Shown: positions 10,815-22,858, numbered from the stretch's first letter. The stretch is 64,000 nucleotides of DNA from Deroplatys truncata (GCA_030765065.1 CM060977.1:158048052-158112051), one strand, 5' to 3'. Numbers and translations are program-made. The notes: a model not told the origin generated them from the sequence alone.

Positions 10815-11255
10815 AGTCGCCCATTGTGCTTCTGGAAACCTCCAGAAGGAAGAGGTGAAGTGAAGGACACGGAGAGTGACCAGATCCGAGGCGACAGGCT
10901 CGGACACAGACAGGGTTATTAACGTTTTCATATACTACTTCCTTAGGCCGGCGGTAATCCCCACAGACCCACCTCTACTCACGGATAAGTCTTTGTGAGG
11001 TTTCATCACGCCGAAATCATGACAGTTCCACAAAACAAACTCACCGCCATAGCCTCGCCTGCCATCCACTCGCCTAATCCTTCGACCCTGGAACATGGTA
11101 GGAAATAAGGGGCTGGAAAACCGCCTATAAACCAGAAAAAATCGCGAAAAACCCAAGGTCAGAGTGCCAGGCCCATCGGAGATCAAACTCAGGACCTCCC
11201 TAATAGGAGCCTCATACGTTTTCGCGGAGCCATCTCGTTCGGTGGGAATATACCT
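10815..11255 (-). mobile_element. tRNA-derived SINE, singleton type
   Basis: Read leftward from 11255: ACGAGATGGCTCCGCGAAAA (box A-like), GAGTTTGATCTCC (box B), then TTGGGTTTTTCGCGATTTTTC and CGAAGGATTAGGCGAGTGG. The body layout (head, GGTTTTTCG, GGCGA) follows families A and F, but only one copy is in the window. The left boundary is approximate. Confidence 0.55.
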
Positions 11256-11784
11256 ATAGGTTATAAGGACAACCTAGTTCCTAAAACTTTTAAAATAGTT
11301 CCTAGATAATAGATTCACATTGCTTTCTGAAGTTTTCATACTTGAAGGGTATTAATTGTAAATCACAAATAAGAGATTGACAGACTAAACAGAAATAATT
11401 TGTTATTGGATATTATGCATCATTGAAAATAAAAGTATTTTCAAGAGTTTCTATTATGATGTTTATAAGGTATATTACAACATATTTTGCATAAAAAACG
11501 CCTAAGCATGTTTACATTATAACACACTATGCTGTACAGCTCAAACACAGCTTCATATTTTATGCCCGGAACAACTGGTAATATGTTTTTGGTCGATCGC
11601 ACTATAATACGCTGATTACATGTCACGTAACTGAACTGTTATAGCATCCATAACACTTCAGCGATTCATTATGAACTTACTCCCTATCGCCCATACCTTT
11701 AACACCTTCAAAACAGCAGTTCCAACTTCAAACATTCCACTGGGATCCATTCCCCAGATAAACAATGAAATATCTTCTTTTTCT

Positions 11785-12142
11785 GTTTACCCTCCCCTTG
11801 TTAGGGCTTACACCCCCAGGTCCTATAAGCGGATGTCTGGGTCAGACACTTGTCGGGGAACACGGGCTATGGATCAGAGAAAGCAGCGAGGATGAGTGAA
11901 CAGCCCGAAGCTTGGTATGAGGTTGAAGAAGGAGATGATATGAAATGACGGTGAATTGAATGAAAGGAAAGGTGATGATGGAGCGATTGGTGGAATGAAT
12001 GGCGGGGGAAACCGGATAACCTGGAGAAAACCCGTGCAGACGTCGCTTTGTCACCACAAATCCCACATGCGTTTCTTGGAATTGAAACCGGGCCGCCTTG
12101 GTGAGAGGTGAGCGCTCTAACCACTCGGCCACGGAGCCGCGT
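11785..12142 (-). mobile_element. tRNA-derived SINE with Leu/Ser-like head
   Basis: Read leftward from 12142: CGCGGCTCCGTGGCCGAGTG (box A TGGCCGAGTGG) then GGTTTCAATTCC (box B), GGGTTTTCTCCAGGTTATCC, and a body ending near GGTGTAAGCCCTAACAAGGG. The box A form with a long D-arm points to a tRNA-Leu or tRNA-Ser ancestor. A working tRNA gene is excluded because the acceptor stem does not close and the sequence runs on as a SINE body. Confidence 0.7.
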
Positions 12143-12426
12143 AATAAAACATATGTATTTAAAATAAATTAATTCCTTTCATTGTAATGTTAATACTATA
12201 ATAAATTTAGTTATTTTCCTTTGCTTCAATGTGTTGCTTTCACGTTACCTGCAAAAATCAATAAATACGGCGTGGACTCAACAGTGCTGTCATCTTTTAC
12301 ACGGTAAGATCCGGCCATCAGTGCTCCCACCCAATCAGCATCTAATTACACACAATTAACAAGGTAAGATCTTTCTGTTAAAACTTTACGTTTTGAAATT
12401 ATAGTGTGGTCGACCAAAGGCGGTCG

Positions 12427-12544
12427 TATGCAACTTGACTATAATGGTCATTAAGACGATCGTATGAAAATTATGAAACTCGCTACCACACGTTTCATAA
12501 ACATACTCGTATCTTAATTACTACCATTATAGTCAGGTTGCATA
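12427..12544. repeat. Near-palindromic hairpin (MITE-like or pre-miRNA-like)
   Basis: Left arm TATGCAACTTGACTATAATG (12427-12446) and onward through TTAAGACGATCGTATG and ATGAAACTCG pairs imperfectly with 12491-12544 (CGTTTCATAAACATAC through GACTATAATG complement and GTTGCATA). Arms are about 54 bases with a loop near 10, so the whole can fold as one long stem. Confidence 0.7.
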
Positions 12545-13671
12545 ATATACTAGTTTTCCATTTTAAAATGAACCACTTTTGAGTAGATAAAAATGGATTA
12601 TTGAAATCGAACTTAAGACATTACAAGATTAAATAATAAGAAGGACTAGATTTTAGAGCTTTAAGGTAGTCCACAAGTGTTGCCAAGCCCTGTACAGTTG
12701 TACAATATTTTGAAAAGATAGGTCAAACAATGCACATTTCTACATAAGGGATTAAAATTGGTAGGAATCTTTTTTGAAATTTGATTCTAATAGCATTAGG
12801 AGCCATTCGCAATGCAAATTAAGCATTAAGCATAAATAACGCGATATATTGTCACCCAAAACGACAAATGAAAACGTAAACAGTAGCAAAGCGCTGAGCT
12901 AATGTGACTCTCTGCGAAGCGACCACCGAAAGTATACACGATAAAAGAGGTTATGAATCAAAATCAACAAGAGCTAGCTACCCGGTTAAAGGATATTAAA
13001 CTCATAAAACGCACCTTTTACCTTCTCAATTTGTTATTATTGCGATTTTTGTAGATATCCCAATGATTCCTAGCCCGTGATCTTAAACAGAAAGACAGAT
13101 AGTGAGGCAACACTGGCGACGGAATATCTCTTGTGTGGTGGCACAGTGATCACGTGATGAGAATCGCTCTCTGTTTGGCTAGTTTATGTGTGACGTGGAG
13201 GCAAACTTGAAAGCTTGGACTTTACAAGTTTCTAAGTTTATATTTCATTCAATGTTTATTTTTATGTTTACGTGATTCATAAAAACGTTAGGTTTGCATT
13301 AAGCTTTCGCTTAATTTTCACTGTGAATGGGGTCTAAGCGCACAAAGTTTTGTTTAGGTAGGTCAAAGAATTGCAAGTGTAAATATTTGCACCTAAGGGG
13401 TTCAAAATAAGGGTAGCTTATCATTCTTGTATATTCCAAGTTTATCAAGTTTCGCCAAAACTATACAAAAATACTTCCTGATAACGATAGTCAGCGAAAT
13501 CAAAGAAAATGCAGTTATCTTTAAGTCATTAAGAATTGGCCATGTTCGCAATAAAAGGCCTTAATATCATCTTCTGATACTCATATTTAACGGGGATTGA
13601 AATGGTAACATTAATATGAAAACACACATTAAACCTCCTAGTTTTACATTTTCTGGAAATGTTATATAGCC

Positions 13672-14241
13672 TACGCCCGTCAGGACCGTGAAGGTAGTGC
13701 TGCGGGTAATATGAGCAACTCGCATTCGGGTTCGATCCTCCACTATGACCCACGGGTTTTTCGTGGTTTTCCTGGGTCGGTAGGCGAATGCTGTACTATG
13801 ACTTTCCTTTCCCTCGTTTCCTCTACCTATCATGTCCTTCATTCTCATCTGTTTCAGGGTTGAAGGATCAGGCGAGTGTGTTCGTCAGGTTAGACTGGGC
13901 GGTGGATGAATGCTTTGTAGAGGTTTCTTCCCTGGCCTCTTTGCGGGACTGCTCAGTTAGGATCTGTCTCGGAGTGGTGGCGGCGTCGGATGCGTTCGAT
14001 CTGGAAATGTTAGAGACCCGTCTATGTTTGCGCCCGTCGTTATCCGCATCTGGTCACACCTCGAGTCTCTCCCCTCATTCCTCCCTCCCAGGGGTCACGG
14101 TAAAAGCAAAAAGGACCGTTGTGGTCTACTTGCGGGGGTCCCCTCTGTTCGTCCATACCTTTTACGCCCATCGGGAAGAATGGAGCTTTTCAATGGTGTA
14201 TGGAGCTTTTCGGTTAAGCAGTTTGGAGATTATCCCCCTCC

Positions 14242-14245
<4 letters not shown>
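13672..14245 (+). mobile_element. Long tRNA-derived SINE (family A), second copy
   Basis: The head has box B GGTTCGATCC, then GGTTTTTCGTGGTTTTCCTGG and GGCGAATGCTG as at 6277. The body has GTTTCTTCCCTGGC, CTGCTCAGTTAGG and GGAAATGTTAGAGACCC in the same order. A (CA)n tract follows directly at 14245-14277, perhaps grown from the SINE tail. Confidence 0.7.

Positions 14246-14277
<32 letters not shown>
14245..14277. repeat. (CA)n microsatellite
   Basis: About 15 CA units directly after a SINE. Confidence 0.9.
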
Positions 14278-14504
14278 TACGCACATTAATTAATAATCTC
14301 CGTCTTCCTAAACGTTCATGACATAGTAAAGATTATATAATAGGAGACATTTCATTAAATCGATTCATTTTTTGTTTTTGTTTTAATATTTGTATTATCA
14401 ATAGTATTTTTAATTATTAGTCCGAATTTAATTAGAATTTTATTAGGTTGTGATGGATATAGGTTTAATTTCTTATTGTCTTGTTATTTATTATCAAATG
14501 TGAG

Positions 14505-15180
14505 GCAGTATTTTTAACACTTAAATGATTTCAGTCTAATTATATAATATGTAAATTCAATAACAGCCCGCCTTGAAGCAATATGTGTATATAATAATTT
14601 GTAAAATGTATGTAACAGTCATTGCATATTATTATATTATTGTAAACACGTTCAATAATGTTATGTGAATGTATTACGTAATTTAATAATGTAGGAGCTG
14701 TGAGAATAATAAGTTAAAAGTTGCTAATAATGAGGTAACCTTGAGGCAATAATGAGTTTGAGAGTTTAACAGTACTAATTGTGATTCTTGGAGTAACATT
14801 AATGTGATTTTGGTGACAGTTTATAAAAATAGCCAATCAACAACCAGAAAAAGCTTTAGTTAAATGCAAGTATTCTATTGGAGTAAACATAGCCAATCAG
14901 AGGATTGAAATACAAAAACTTACAAGTTTGGGCGGTTGAAATCAGTTCAGTGCCTGCAGAAAGCGTTACTAACCAGATGCAAAAAGTGTCCTCAAGAAAT
15001 ATAATATGTATTCGTGTAAGACGAAAATAGTTTACGTATTAAAAAAAGTGTAATTATTTGATAAAAACATCTCACAGCTCTCGATATCAGTGAAGTGCTA
15101 TTTAATTTGTGTCAAGAATTAATAAAAAGGAGTGAATTAAAACTTAAAATCTGTGTAAGCCTACATTCTTGTCGCATCAC
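14505..15180 (+). repeat. Dispersed repeat X, uninterrupted copy with promoter-like motifs (LTR candidate)
   Basis: It matches 530-1995 without the LINE insertion and so shows the empty site near 14793-14820. It contains TATAAAAATAGCCAATCAAC, an ATTGG/CCAATCAG pair at about 14877-14900, a GGGCGG box near 14929 and TCAGTTCAGTG near 14941, which fits an arthropod initiator. That order resembles the U3/R part of a retroviral-type LTR, but internal sequences and target duplications are not visible, so a solo LTR is only one reading. Confidence 0.5.
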
Positions 15181-15922
15181 GCCCTGCCAAGACTCCCATG
15201 TCTCTAAAATAAATACTGACGCAGCCGAGGCAAATTTAATACTTAAAGAAACAGTTTAATTACAAAGTTAATTTTTTTTTAACTTGGGGCTAATAAAATA
15301 TCTTTCTCAAATGACGCCCAAAGCGTGATGCAAATAACATAACAAACCACCTTTTTCAAATGTTAAATCTCTTTGTAATACAAACATAGATATTTCTTAA
15401 GTTTAATTTCTAAGGAGGGATGATATCTTTGCATTCTAGTTTTTCTATTCTGCATTCGTTTGTGGTTGAGTAACACAGCAAATTCATAGTATTTTAAGCA
15501 ATTGTGCCCTTTTAATTTCTGCCATCTGTCACCTAGAAGATAGCCCCTTTAAAACATGTATAAGTAAACACTAATGCTCAAGATTCTTGTGGGTCGAACT
15601 GCTTCTTACAAGATACTGCTTAGCTGGGACACCATATATTATAGGATAAAAAAGGGGGGAAAAGAACAGTCACCGAATTTCAGAATGAATTGCCTTTACA
15701 ATGAAAACAATGCCTCAAGAATCGGCGAAGTAGTAAAAATAATCCTTAGCGTAATTTAAAAGTGTGAAAACAGGTTTAAGGACGTGAGATCATCAATAAA
15801 TGCACCGTTGACCCTGCTCCAGCAGATTTAATTGCATTAAATAGCGAAGTATGGAGGAAGTTAACACTCGATCTTTATGAGAGGTGCCGAAACCGTCACC
15901 AAGAGGTAGGGGGAGGATGGAC

Positions 15923-16047
15923 CTAAAATAGGATCGAGTGGCTGGCTGGCTAGGATGTGGTGCGAGGTGAGAGCTCTGCAGTCAGTCCCAGCAAATCCTG
16001 CTGAGTAGTCACTGCCTCAGGACACCTTACTCTTCTCTCAGGTGAGT
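15923..16047 (+). promoter_or_regulatory. Candidate promoter and non-coding first exon with strong donor
   Basis: CTAAAATAG at 15923-15931 fits the MEF2 consensus exactly. TCAGTC at 15981-15986 fits the arthropod initiator. The stretch to CTCTCAG at 16041 is GC-richer than its surroundings and is followed by a perfect donor, GTGAGT (16042-16047). Taken together this could be the start of a muscle gene on the plus strand, joining in phase-free 5' UTR to the exon at 58666. No transcript evidence is available, and each motif alone is common by chance. Confidence 0.35.
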
Positions 16048-16214
16048 CTTCGGCTATGAACCAGGATGTGCATCAACTGTTTTCGTCGTTTCTTAAGCAT
16101 GCTTAACTAAATAACTCATGTGATGGTGCTGGGCATGAGATAACAAAGCATATCTTCCGGGACCAATTTCATAATTATGATCTTGATATTTCGTATTAAT
16201 TTCACTACTCCTTG

Positions 16215-17318
16215 CTAAGAAATGCTGAATTTTCATTCGTTTGTAAGCGGAATGTGACAAGGCACACTGAGGCACCTGCCAATACTTGATACGATATGGA
16301 ATGTATTTGATAAGCGTGATCCGTTCCCACTGTGCTTTTTCCAAAAGAATAAGCCGTTTGTAGGTGGAATGTCGCAATTTGAGACATACTAATAACGCTT
16401 GAGACGATAAGGAATGTATTTGATAAGTGTGATCCGTTCCCACTGTGCTTTTTCCAAAAGAATAAGCCGTTTGTAGGTGGAATGTCGCAATTTTAGACAT
16501 ACTAATAACGCTTGAGACGATACGGAATGTATTTAATTAAGTGTGATCCGTTCCCACTGTGCTTTTTCCAAAAGAATAAGCCGTTTGTAGGTGGAATGTC
16601 GCAATTTGAGACATACTAATAACGCTTGAGACGATAAGGAATGTATTTGATAAGTGTGATCCGTTCCCACTGTGCTTTATCCAAAAGAATAAGCCGTTTG
16701 TAAGCGGAATGTCGCAATTTGAGACTTACTACCAACACTTGAGACGATACGGAATGTATTTGATCAGTGTGATCCGTTCCCACTGTGCTTTTTCCAAAAG
16801 AATAAGCCGTTTGTAAGCGGAATGTCGCAATTTGAGACTTACTACCAACACTTGAGACGATACGGAATGTATTTGATCAGTGTGATCCGTTCCCACTGTG
16901 CTTTTTCCAAAAGAATAAGCCGTTTATAGGCGGAATGTCGCAATTTGAGACATACTTCCAACATTTGAGACGATATGGAATGTATTTGATAAGTGTGATA
17001 CGTTCCCACTGTGCTTTATCCAAAAAATAAGGCGTTTGTAAGCGGAATGTTGCAATTTGAGACTTACTACCAACACTTGAGACGATACGGAATGTATTTG
17101 ATCAGTGTGATCCGTTCCCACTGTGCTTTTTCCAAAAAAATAAGGCGTTTGTAAGCGGAATGTTGCAATTTGAGACTTACTACCAACACTTGAGACGATA
17201 CGGAATGTATTTGATCAGTGTGATCCGTTCCCACCGTGCTTTTTCTAAAAGAATAAGCTGTTTGTAAGCGGAATGTGCAATTTGAGACATACTACTAACA
17301 CTTGAGACGATACGGAAA
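16215..17318 (-). repeat. Satellite array, 113-bp period, about 9.7 units
   Basis: The anchor CCGTTCCCACTGTGC (with minor variants) recurs at 16321, 16434, 16548, 16661, 16774, 16887, 17000, 17112 and 17225, a period of 113 with single steps of 112 and 114. Each unit holds CCAAAAGAATAAGCCGTTTG and CTTGAGACGATACGGAATG. Two unit types are visible: the left half has GTAGGTGGAATGTC and ACATACTAATAACGCTT, the right half GTAAGCGGAATGT and CTTACTACCAACACTT. Adjacent units at 16690-16800 and 16803-16913 are nearly identical, so amplification is recent. Open frames through the array come from the lack of stops in the unit. Confidence 0.95.
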
Positions 17319-18589
17319 AACACCACGCGCGTGCTTGTGAACACTACCACCACTACCACTACTACAACCATAATATACTTTCAGGATTAGACCAAAATGG
17401 CTTGTTCCTTCTCCAGAAATATTACAGTGATTATTTTTAGAATAATTATTGGTCCAACCATCTTTTCCTAGGTCGTCCTGCCTGTCTGTTTTTCCCAATA
17501 GGTGGATAATTCAAGATTTTAAGGGGTATTCGGTCAGTGTTCATTCTTAGCAGGTGCTCGTGCCATTGTTGTCGGTATGCGTCAATATACATAATATATG
17601 AGTATTATATTTTAAGTTCGGATCGAATATCTTCGTTACTTTTGTGATGCTGTAGTGTACATTCTGCCAGTGATTTCAACAGTTCCATTTCTGCTGCTTC
17701 AATCCGCTTTCTCTGTTTTTGTTAGAATCCAATTTTCACAACTATACTACAAGTTAGAATAGACACTTTTTGGGTAGAATTTAACTATTGTTTCTTTCCT
17801 GACTTTTCCCAGTAGAGTTCGTTTTATAGCTCCTAGTAACTGTAGAAATTTAGATAGTTTGAATTATTGTTCTTTTATCCTATCATATGCAATTTGGCAG
17901 CCCAAATAAGTAAAATTAGATGCCTGTTCTAGAATAATGAATAGCATTACTAAAAAAAATCAAACAGTGAATAATTCAAATTCTATATTTAAGATAAGCG
18001 TCTTTTATGAATACAAAATGAATTTTCTCCGAATCCTCTTTTAAACAAAAGCTTACTGGAGAAAATACGTAGACCTCATTAAAGTGTACAATTTATGTGG
18101 ATGAAAGCTTTTCGTAGTATTAACCATATTCTATGTTATTGGCTTAAAATAATATTCCCGCCCTTTAAGCTGTGCACTTTCAAATTTTGTCATTCTTTTA
18201 TTTTTTATTAGATTGTGTCTGGATATTGCGTTTTCTTTATTAACAGTTGCTTAGTATTTCAACCTGCTGTACAAGAGAATAATATGTATTGTCATGGTAT
18301 TACCGAATTGAAACCCCCTCTCTCTCTCTCTGCATGTATGTATAGTGTGATTAACATGAACTGACTAGAAAATCAGGGTTTACACGAATTTCTTGCTGAA
18401 TTCCTATGAAATGGTAACGGAAAGGTTATTCATTACACATCAGAGACTATCTTTTTTCTACCTAATATTAAACTGAACAGCAAAATGTGCTATAAAATTG
18501 CAGACAAATGAAAACGTAGTGAATCGATCACAGAAAGAGGAAGTCACATTAAATCATTCTTATACATTCCCTACAACAAATTTAGGCTG
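17319..18589. other. No recognised gene; short simple repeats only
   Basis: A CCACTA-type tract at about 17345-17370 abuts the satellite. A short (TC)n tract lies near 18318-18331. The rest is AT-rich and unassigned. Confidence 0.4.
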
Positions 18590-18845
18590 GCCCGTAGCTC
18601 AATCGGTAGAGCAACTGCCTGTTGTACTAGGGGTCCCGGTTGAGGGGTAGAAATTTTTCTCTAGCCAAGATTATTCCTTATCCTTCCCAGAGTCTGGATG
18701 TATGAATGAGAGTGTGAATGTGTGTGTGATCTAATGATTAAAAATAAAAGTGTAAGAAGTTCAAAGATAAGCGTTACACGAGTTAACACCATTGCCAATA
18801 GGCCGACGATAAGACCATTGGGGTATAAATGGAACTAAAAAAATA
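18590..18845 (+). mobile_element. tRNA-derived SINE (family C)
   Basis: The head GGCCCGTAGCTCAATCGGTA carries a good box A. Box B is decayed (GGTCCCGGTTGAGGGG). The body has TTTCTCTAGCCAAGA, GTCTGGATGTATGAATGAGA and GTGATCTAATGATTAAAA, shared with 61505-61750. Related copies are at 23268 and 55985. Confidence 0.75.
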
Positions 18846-18956
18846 ATTAACTTAGTTTCCTGATTTGATAGTTTCACTATAGGTTTAGTTTCAATCGTTA
18901 AACTTTAGGTTTTAGCGTTGGTTTTATTCATTTTCACCATGAATGCATTTCTCTCA

Positions 18957-19623
18957 TCAGTATCTTCCAGAGATGCGACAAAAAGGTTTTCAAGAAAATC
19001 CCCCACCCCAGATTACCCTTTACGTGGAACATTTTTCGAAAATTTTAATTTTCTCAAAAATGACTCTAACGATTTTGATTAAAATATCATATGTTTAAGA
19101 TATTTTCATGACAAATAAAATGTATATCTTGAATTTCCTGGGAATGTCTCCAAAAGTATTCTTCATTGTGAACGACTTTTGCATTACTGGTAAACTATAA
19201 GAGATAGACAAAATTTTACTACACAAAAAATGTTGATTTGTGTCATATACATTTTTGTTGTTGAGTGAACAATTTTCGAGATATTGCTTGTTATTCCCTT
19301 AAATTTTTCAATACTTATTTTCTCAAACGGGAATTCGTTATTCATTTTTTTGTCTTGGATATGCAAAGAGTATTAATCTGTGGCAAAGGGAATGGTGCTG
19401 CACCTAGCAACCAGCTATTAAGAGTAATGTCGATGCTTAATGGCTACTGTATTTCGATACTGCCCTTGTAAATATATATTCCCCTTACATCTACAAGAAA
19501 ATTAGCAATAAGCTAGAGTCTGCAAACGTTTATCTCGATTAACATGAAGTAGATGGAGAATAAGCCTTTGTAAAAATAGTTTGTACAAAAGTAGAGAAAG
19601 TCATGTGAGTGTAACACATCAGA
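18957..19623 (+). mobile_element. HINE-like element, 5'-truncated copy
   Basis: It starts inside the element at TATCTTCCAGAGATGCGAC and runs to the 3' hairpin and CATCAGA at 19623. The 5' motif and GT tract are missing here. The missing type of segment lies just downstream on the opposite strand (19637-19758). Confidence 0.75.
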
Positions 19624-19636
19624 TTTTTTTAAAAAA

Positions 19637-19758
19637 TTGCTTCTTTGTTTTATTCAGGAGCCTTGGAACTTATATTTTCGGTGAAATATCGGTATCAAAC
19701 TTTTGGGTGGAATCCAATACTTCCTCTACTTATCAGATACATGGTAGAGAAAGTAAAA
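19637..19758 (-). mobile_element. HINE-like element, 5'-end fragment
   Basis: On the plus strand it reads ATTCAGGAGCCTTGGAAC, CGGTGAAATATCGGTATC, GGGTGGAATCCAATACTTCC and ends GGTAGAGAAAGTAAAA: only the first 120 bases of the element. With 18957-19623 it makes an inverted pair that may be one broken and rearranged copy. Confidence 0.7.
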
Positions 19759-20640
19759 GGAATAAAAACAAAATAATCTTACTTTACCACTTCCCAATAT
19801 GAAGAATTAAAGAACGATTCCTTATATGCAGGCTGGAGCTGTGCATTACAGCAATGGAAACAGCCATGATTGAATGATGCAGGTGCTGCGTTGGCGCTAA
19901 AGGAATCCAACTCCAGTTCCATTTTCTTTGGCAAGGGTGCCAATATCCCGCCTTAAAATTTCTTAGAAGAGAGAATTCTAAGCGTGATGAATTGCAAGCA
20001 GATGAGTTTTGGAGCGTCGCCTATGAAATGTCCAACTTTACGGCAAGGACATCTATATCGCTGCAATTCTTAATGAAAACACATGCATATTAATTTCATT
20101 GTACTTGTTGCTATTCTTTGGATACAAACAAATCTTTCATTTAAAGTGTTTGCATCCGTAACGTACGCGAACAAAAATGGCTGTAAATTTTGTCTCATTG
20201 AATATGGTAATCTGTGCACACAGTACCGAGAGTTATTGAAAATGAAATGTTTACATTTTAAGTTTTATAACTGCAACTAGAGAATTACGTGTCACTTTTC
20301 CCAGTCTCTAATTCCTTCCTAATCACGCGTTCATCTAGGAAAATGTGTTTTGATAAGGCATATTTCATATATTCTAACGTTTCACTTCGCCTGAGGCATT
20401 TTGGTGTGGTACTGTTACACCTATAACTTCCTAGGGGTTTAGTCCTAACTGTGTTGCCTGTATCATTAAAAGAGCCAAAACTGTGCTCATATCTTTATCT
20501 CTTGGTACCGTCTTAGACACCAACAATTCCCTTTCAGCAAAAAGGGTACCTTACTTTTGAAACTTACACCTGGTCTCTGTCAAGACTGAAACGTTTTTCA
20601 ACTTTATCATGCTATTATAGAGGGAGTGATATTTAAAAAA

Positions 20641-22048
20641 TCTGATGTGTTACACTCACATGACTTTCTCTAGTCTTGTAGAAACTATTTTTACAAACGC
20701 TTATTCTCCATATGCTTCATGTTAATCGAGATATCGAGATGTTAATATTATTGCTAATTTTCTTGTAGATGCAAGGGGAATTGGTAGGCTTTAAGCGATA
20801 GTCAAATATTTTAACGATGGTTGCTATGTGGAGTATTCCATTCTCTTGGCATTACCAGGACAAAAAATCTGATGTGTTACACTCACATGACTTTCTCTAC
20901 TCTTGTACAATCTAATTTTACAAACGCCTATTCTCCATATGCTTCATGTTAATCGAGATATCGAGATGTCAATCTTATTGGTAATTTTCTTGTAGATGCA
21001 AGGGAAATATGGTAGCTTTTAAGCGATAGTCAAATATTTTAACGCTGGTTGCTATGTGGCGCATTCCATTCTATTCGAGATATACATTTCATTTCTCATG
21101 ACGTTATCTTAAACATATGATATTTTCATCAAAATCGTTAGAGCCATTTTTGAGAAAATTAAAATTTTCGAAAAATGTTCCTAGTAAAGGGTAGTCTGGG
21201 GTGGGGGGATTTTCTTGAAAACCTTCGTGTCGCATCTCTGGAAGATACTGAACCTAAACACCAAGTTTGGTGTTTATCCGACTGTTCGTTTTTGAGTTCA
21301 CAGACACACACACAGACACACACACACACACAGACACACACACGGACATGTTTCCAAAAATGCTTTTTTTGGATTCAGTGGGTCTCAAAACATGTATTTC
21401 CAGTGAAATCTCGGTATCGAATTTTTGGGTGGAATGCAATACTTCCCCTACTTACTATACGTAGTAGAGAAAGTAAAAAATGAATAACGAATTCCCATTT
21501 GAGAAGAAGTGTACGTATTGGAAAATTTAAGGAAATAACAAGCAATATCTTGAAAATGTCTCACTCAACAAAATAATGTATATGACATAAATTGTGTATT
21601 TTAATGCGCTCCTCATTTTTATGTAGTAAAATTTTGTCCTTCTCTTATGGTTTACCAGTTATGCAAAAGCCGTTCACAATGAAGAATACTTTTGGAGACA
21701 TTCCCAGAAAATTCAAGATATACATTTTATTTGTCATGAAAGTATCTTAAATATATGGTATTTTAATCAAAATCGTTAGAGTCATTTTTGAGAAAATTAC
21801 CTTTTTGTCGTATCTCTGAAAGATACTGAACCTAAATACCAAGTTTGGTGTTTATCGGACTGTTCGTTTCTGAGTTATGCTGTTCACAGTCGGATACACA
21901 GATACACACACGGACATATTTCCAAAAATGTTTTGTTTTTGGATTCAGGGGTCTCAAAACATATATTTCCGGTGAAATCTCGGTATCGAATTTTTGGGTG
22001 GAATACAATACTTCCCCTAGTTACTATACGTAGTAGAGAAAGTAAAAA
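20641..22048 (-). mobile_element. HINE-like element, outer copy split by a second copy
   Basis: Plus-strand start TCTGATGTGTTAC at 20641 continues to ACCAGGACAAAAAA at 20867. It resumes at 21480 with TGAATAACGAATTCCC and ends at 22048. Copy 1 shows these two parts are normally contiguous, so the intervening 612 bases are an insertion at the A/T-run. Confidence 0.85.
20868..21479 (-). mobile_element. HINE-like element, inner nested copy with internal deletion
   Basis: It starts TCTGATGTG and ends GTAGAGAAAGTAAAAA, which defines both element ends against known host sequence. About 240 bases are missing after ATTCCATTCT (near 21076), where it jumps to CGAGATATACATTTC. Confidence 0.85.
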
Positions 22049-22858
22049 CTCCATTTGAATCGGAAAAACAAAAGACCGTCCACTCTATAAACATTATAAC
22101 TTTATCGTTTTAAATTAATGAACACTTAGATAATTAATTAAGATTAATTTTAATGAAGTTATATAAATACCGGGTTGTTACACAGTATACCAGAATTTAA
22201 CAACTAAATGATAGTATTTTCTTTCTCAGTGAAACGTTGTAATATATTTCAGCTCAGCATTCTTCAAAAATATTTTAAGTTGTATTATTCTAACAATTCG
22301 TACACAAATTTTAAAAACTGCCCAACATTTTTTACATTCATACTCCCACATTTAAGGCACTAAGAAAATTTTGCTGAATGCATATATTTTCGTTGTTTAC
22401 CAATTGATCGTCATTTGCATGGCATGAATATGAAAGGGGCGGAGAAAAATATATGTTCTACAAATAAGCGATATTTGAGTTCTTAGCAGATTGTATTGGA
22501 ATGGAGGAGTTCCGTATAATCTATAGAAGGAAAAAGTAACAGTAAGTGACAGTTTGGGGGGAGTGTGGAGGGATATTATTTTATTTTATAAAACTACGTA
22601 TATAATTCAGTGAAAAAGCTTTATGCATAGCATTATCTTCTTTAAGTTCTTAATTTTATCAATGTTGCTGATTTCACTCACCGTTACACTCGTTTCCAAC
22701 TCTCCGCTGTTTCAGTTTTTAAACGAAAACATCTATTATTATTTTCTCTACCACTTATCCGTAGTAGGTAGAGGAAATATTGAGTTTCACTTAAAAATTT
22801 GGTGCCGAGATTTGACCGGAAATACATGTTTTGTCCTCTGACCCCAATGTATGTGAGA

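Noticed and set aside
16093-16500. 135-codon minus-strand frame through the satellite
   Set aside because: The 113-bp unit lacks stops in this frame by chance; the frame drifts with unit length.
16321-17240. CRISPR-like array
   Set aside because: The repeats are full tandem 113-bp units without unique spacers, in a eukaryotic setting.
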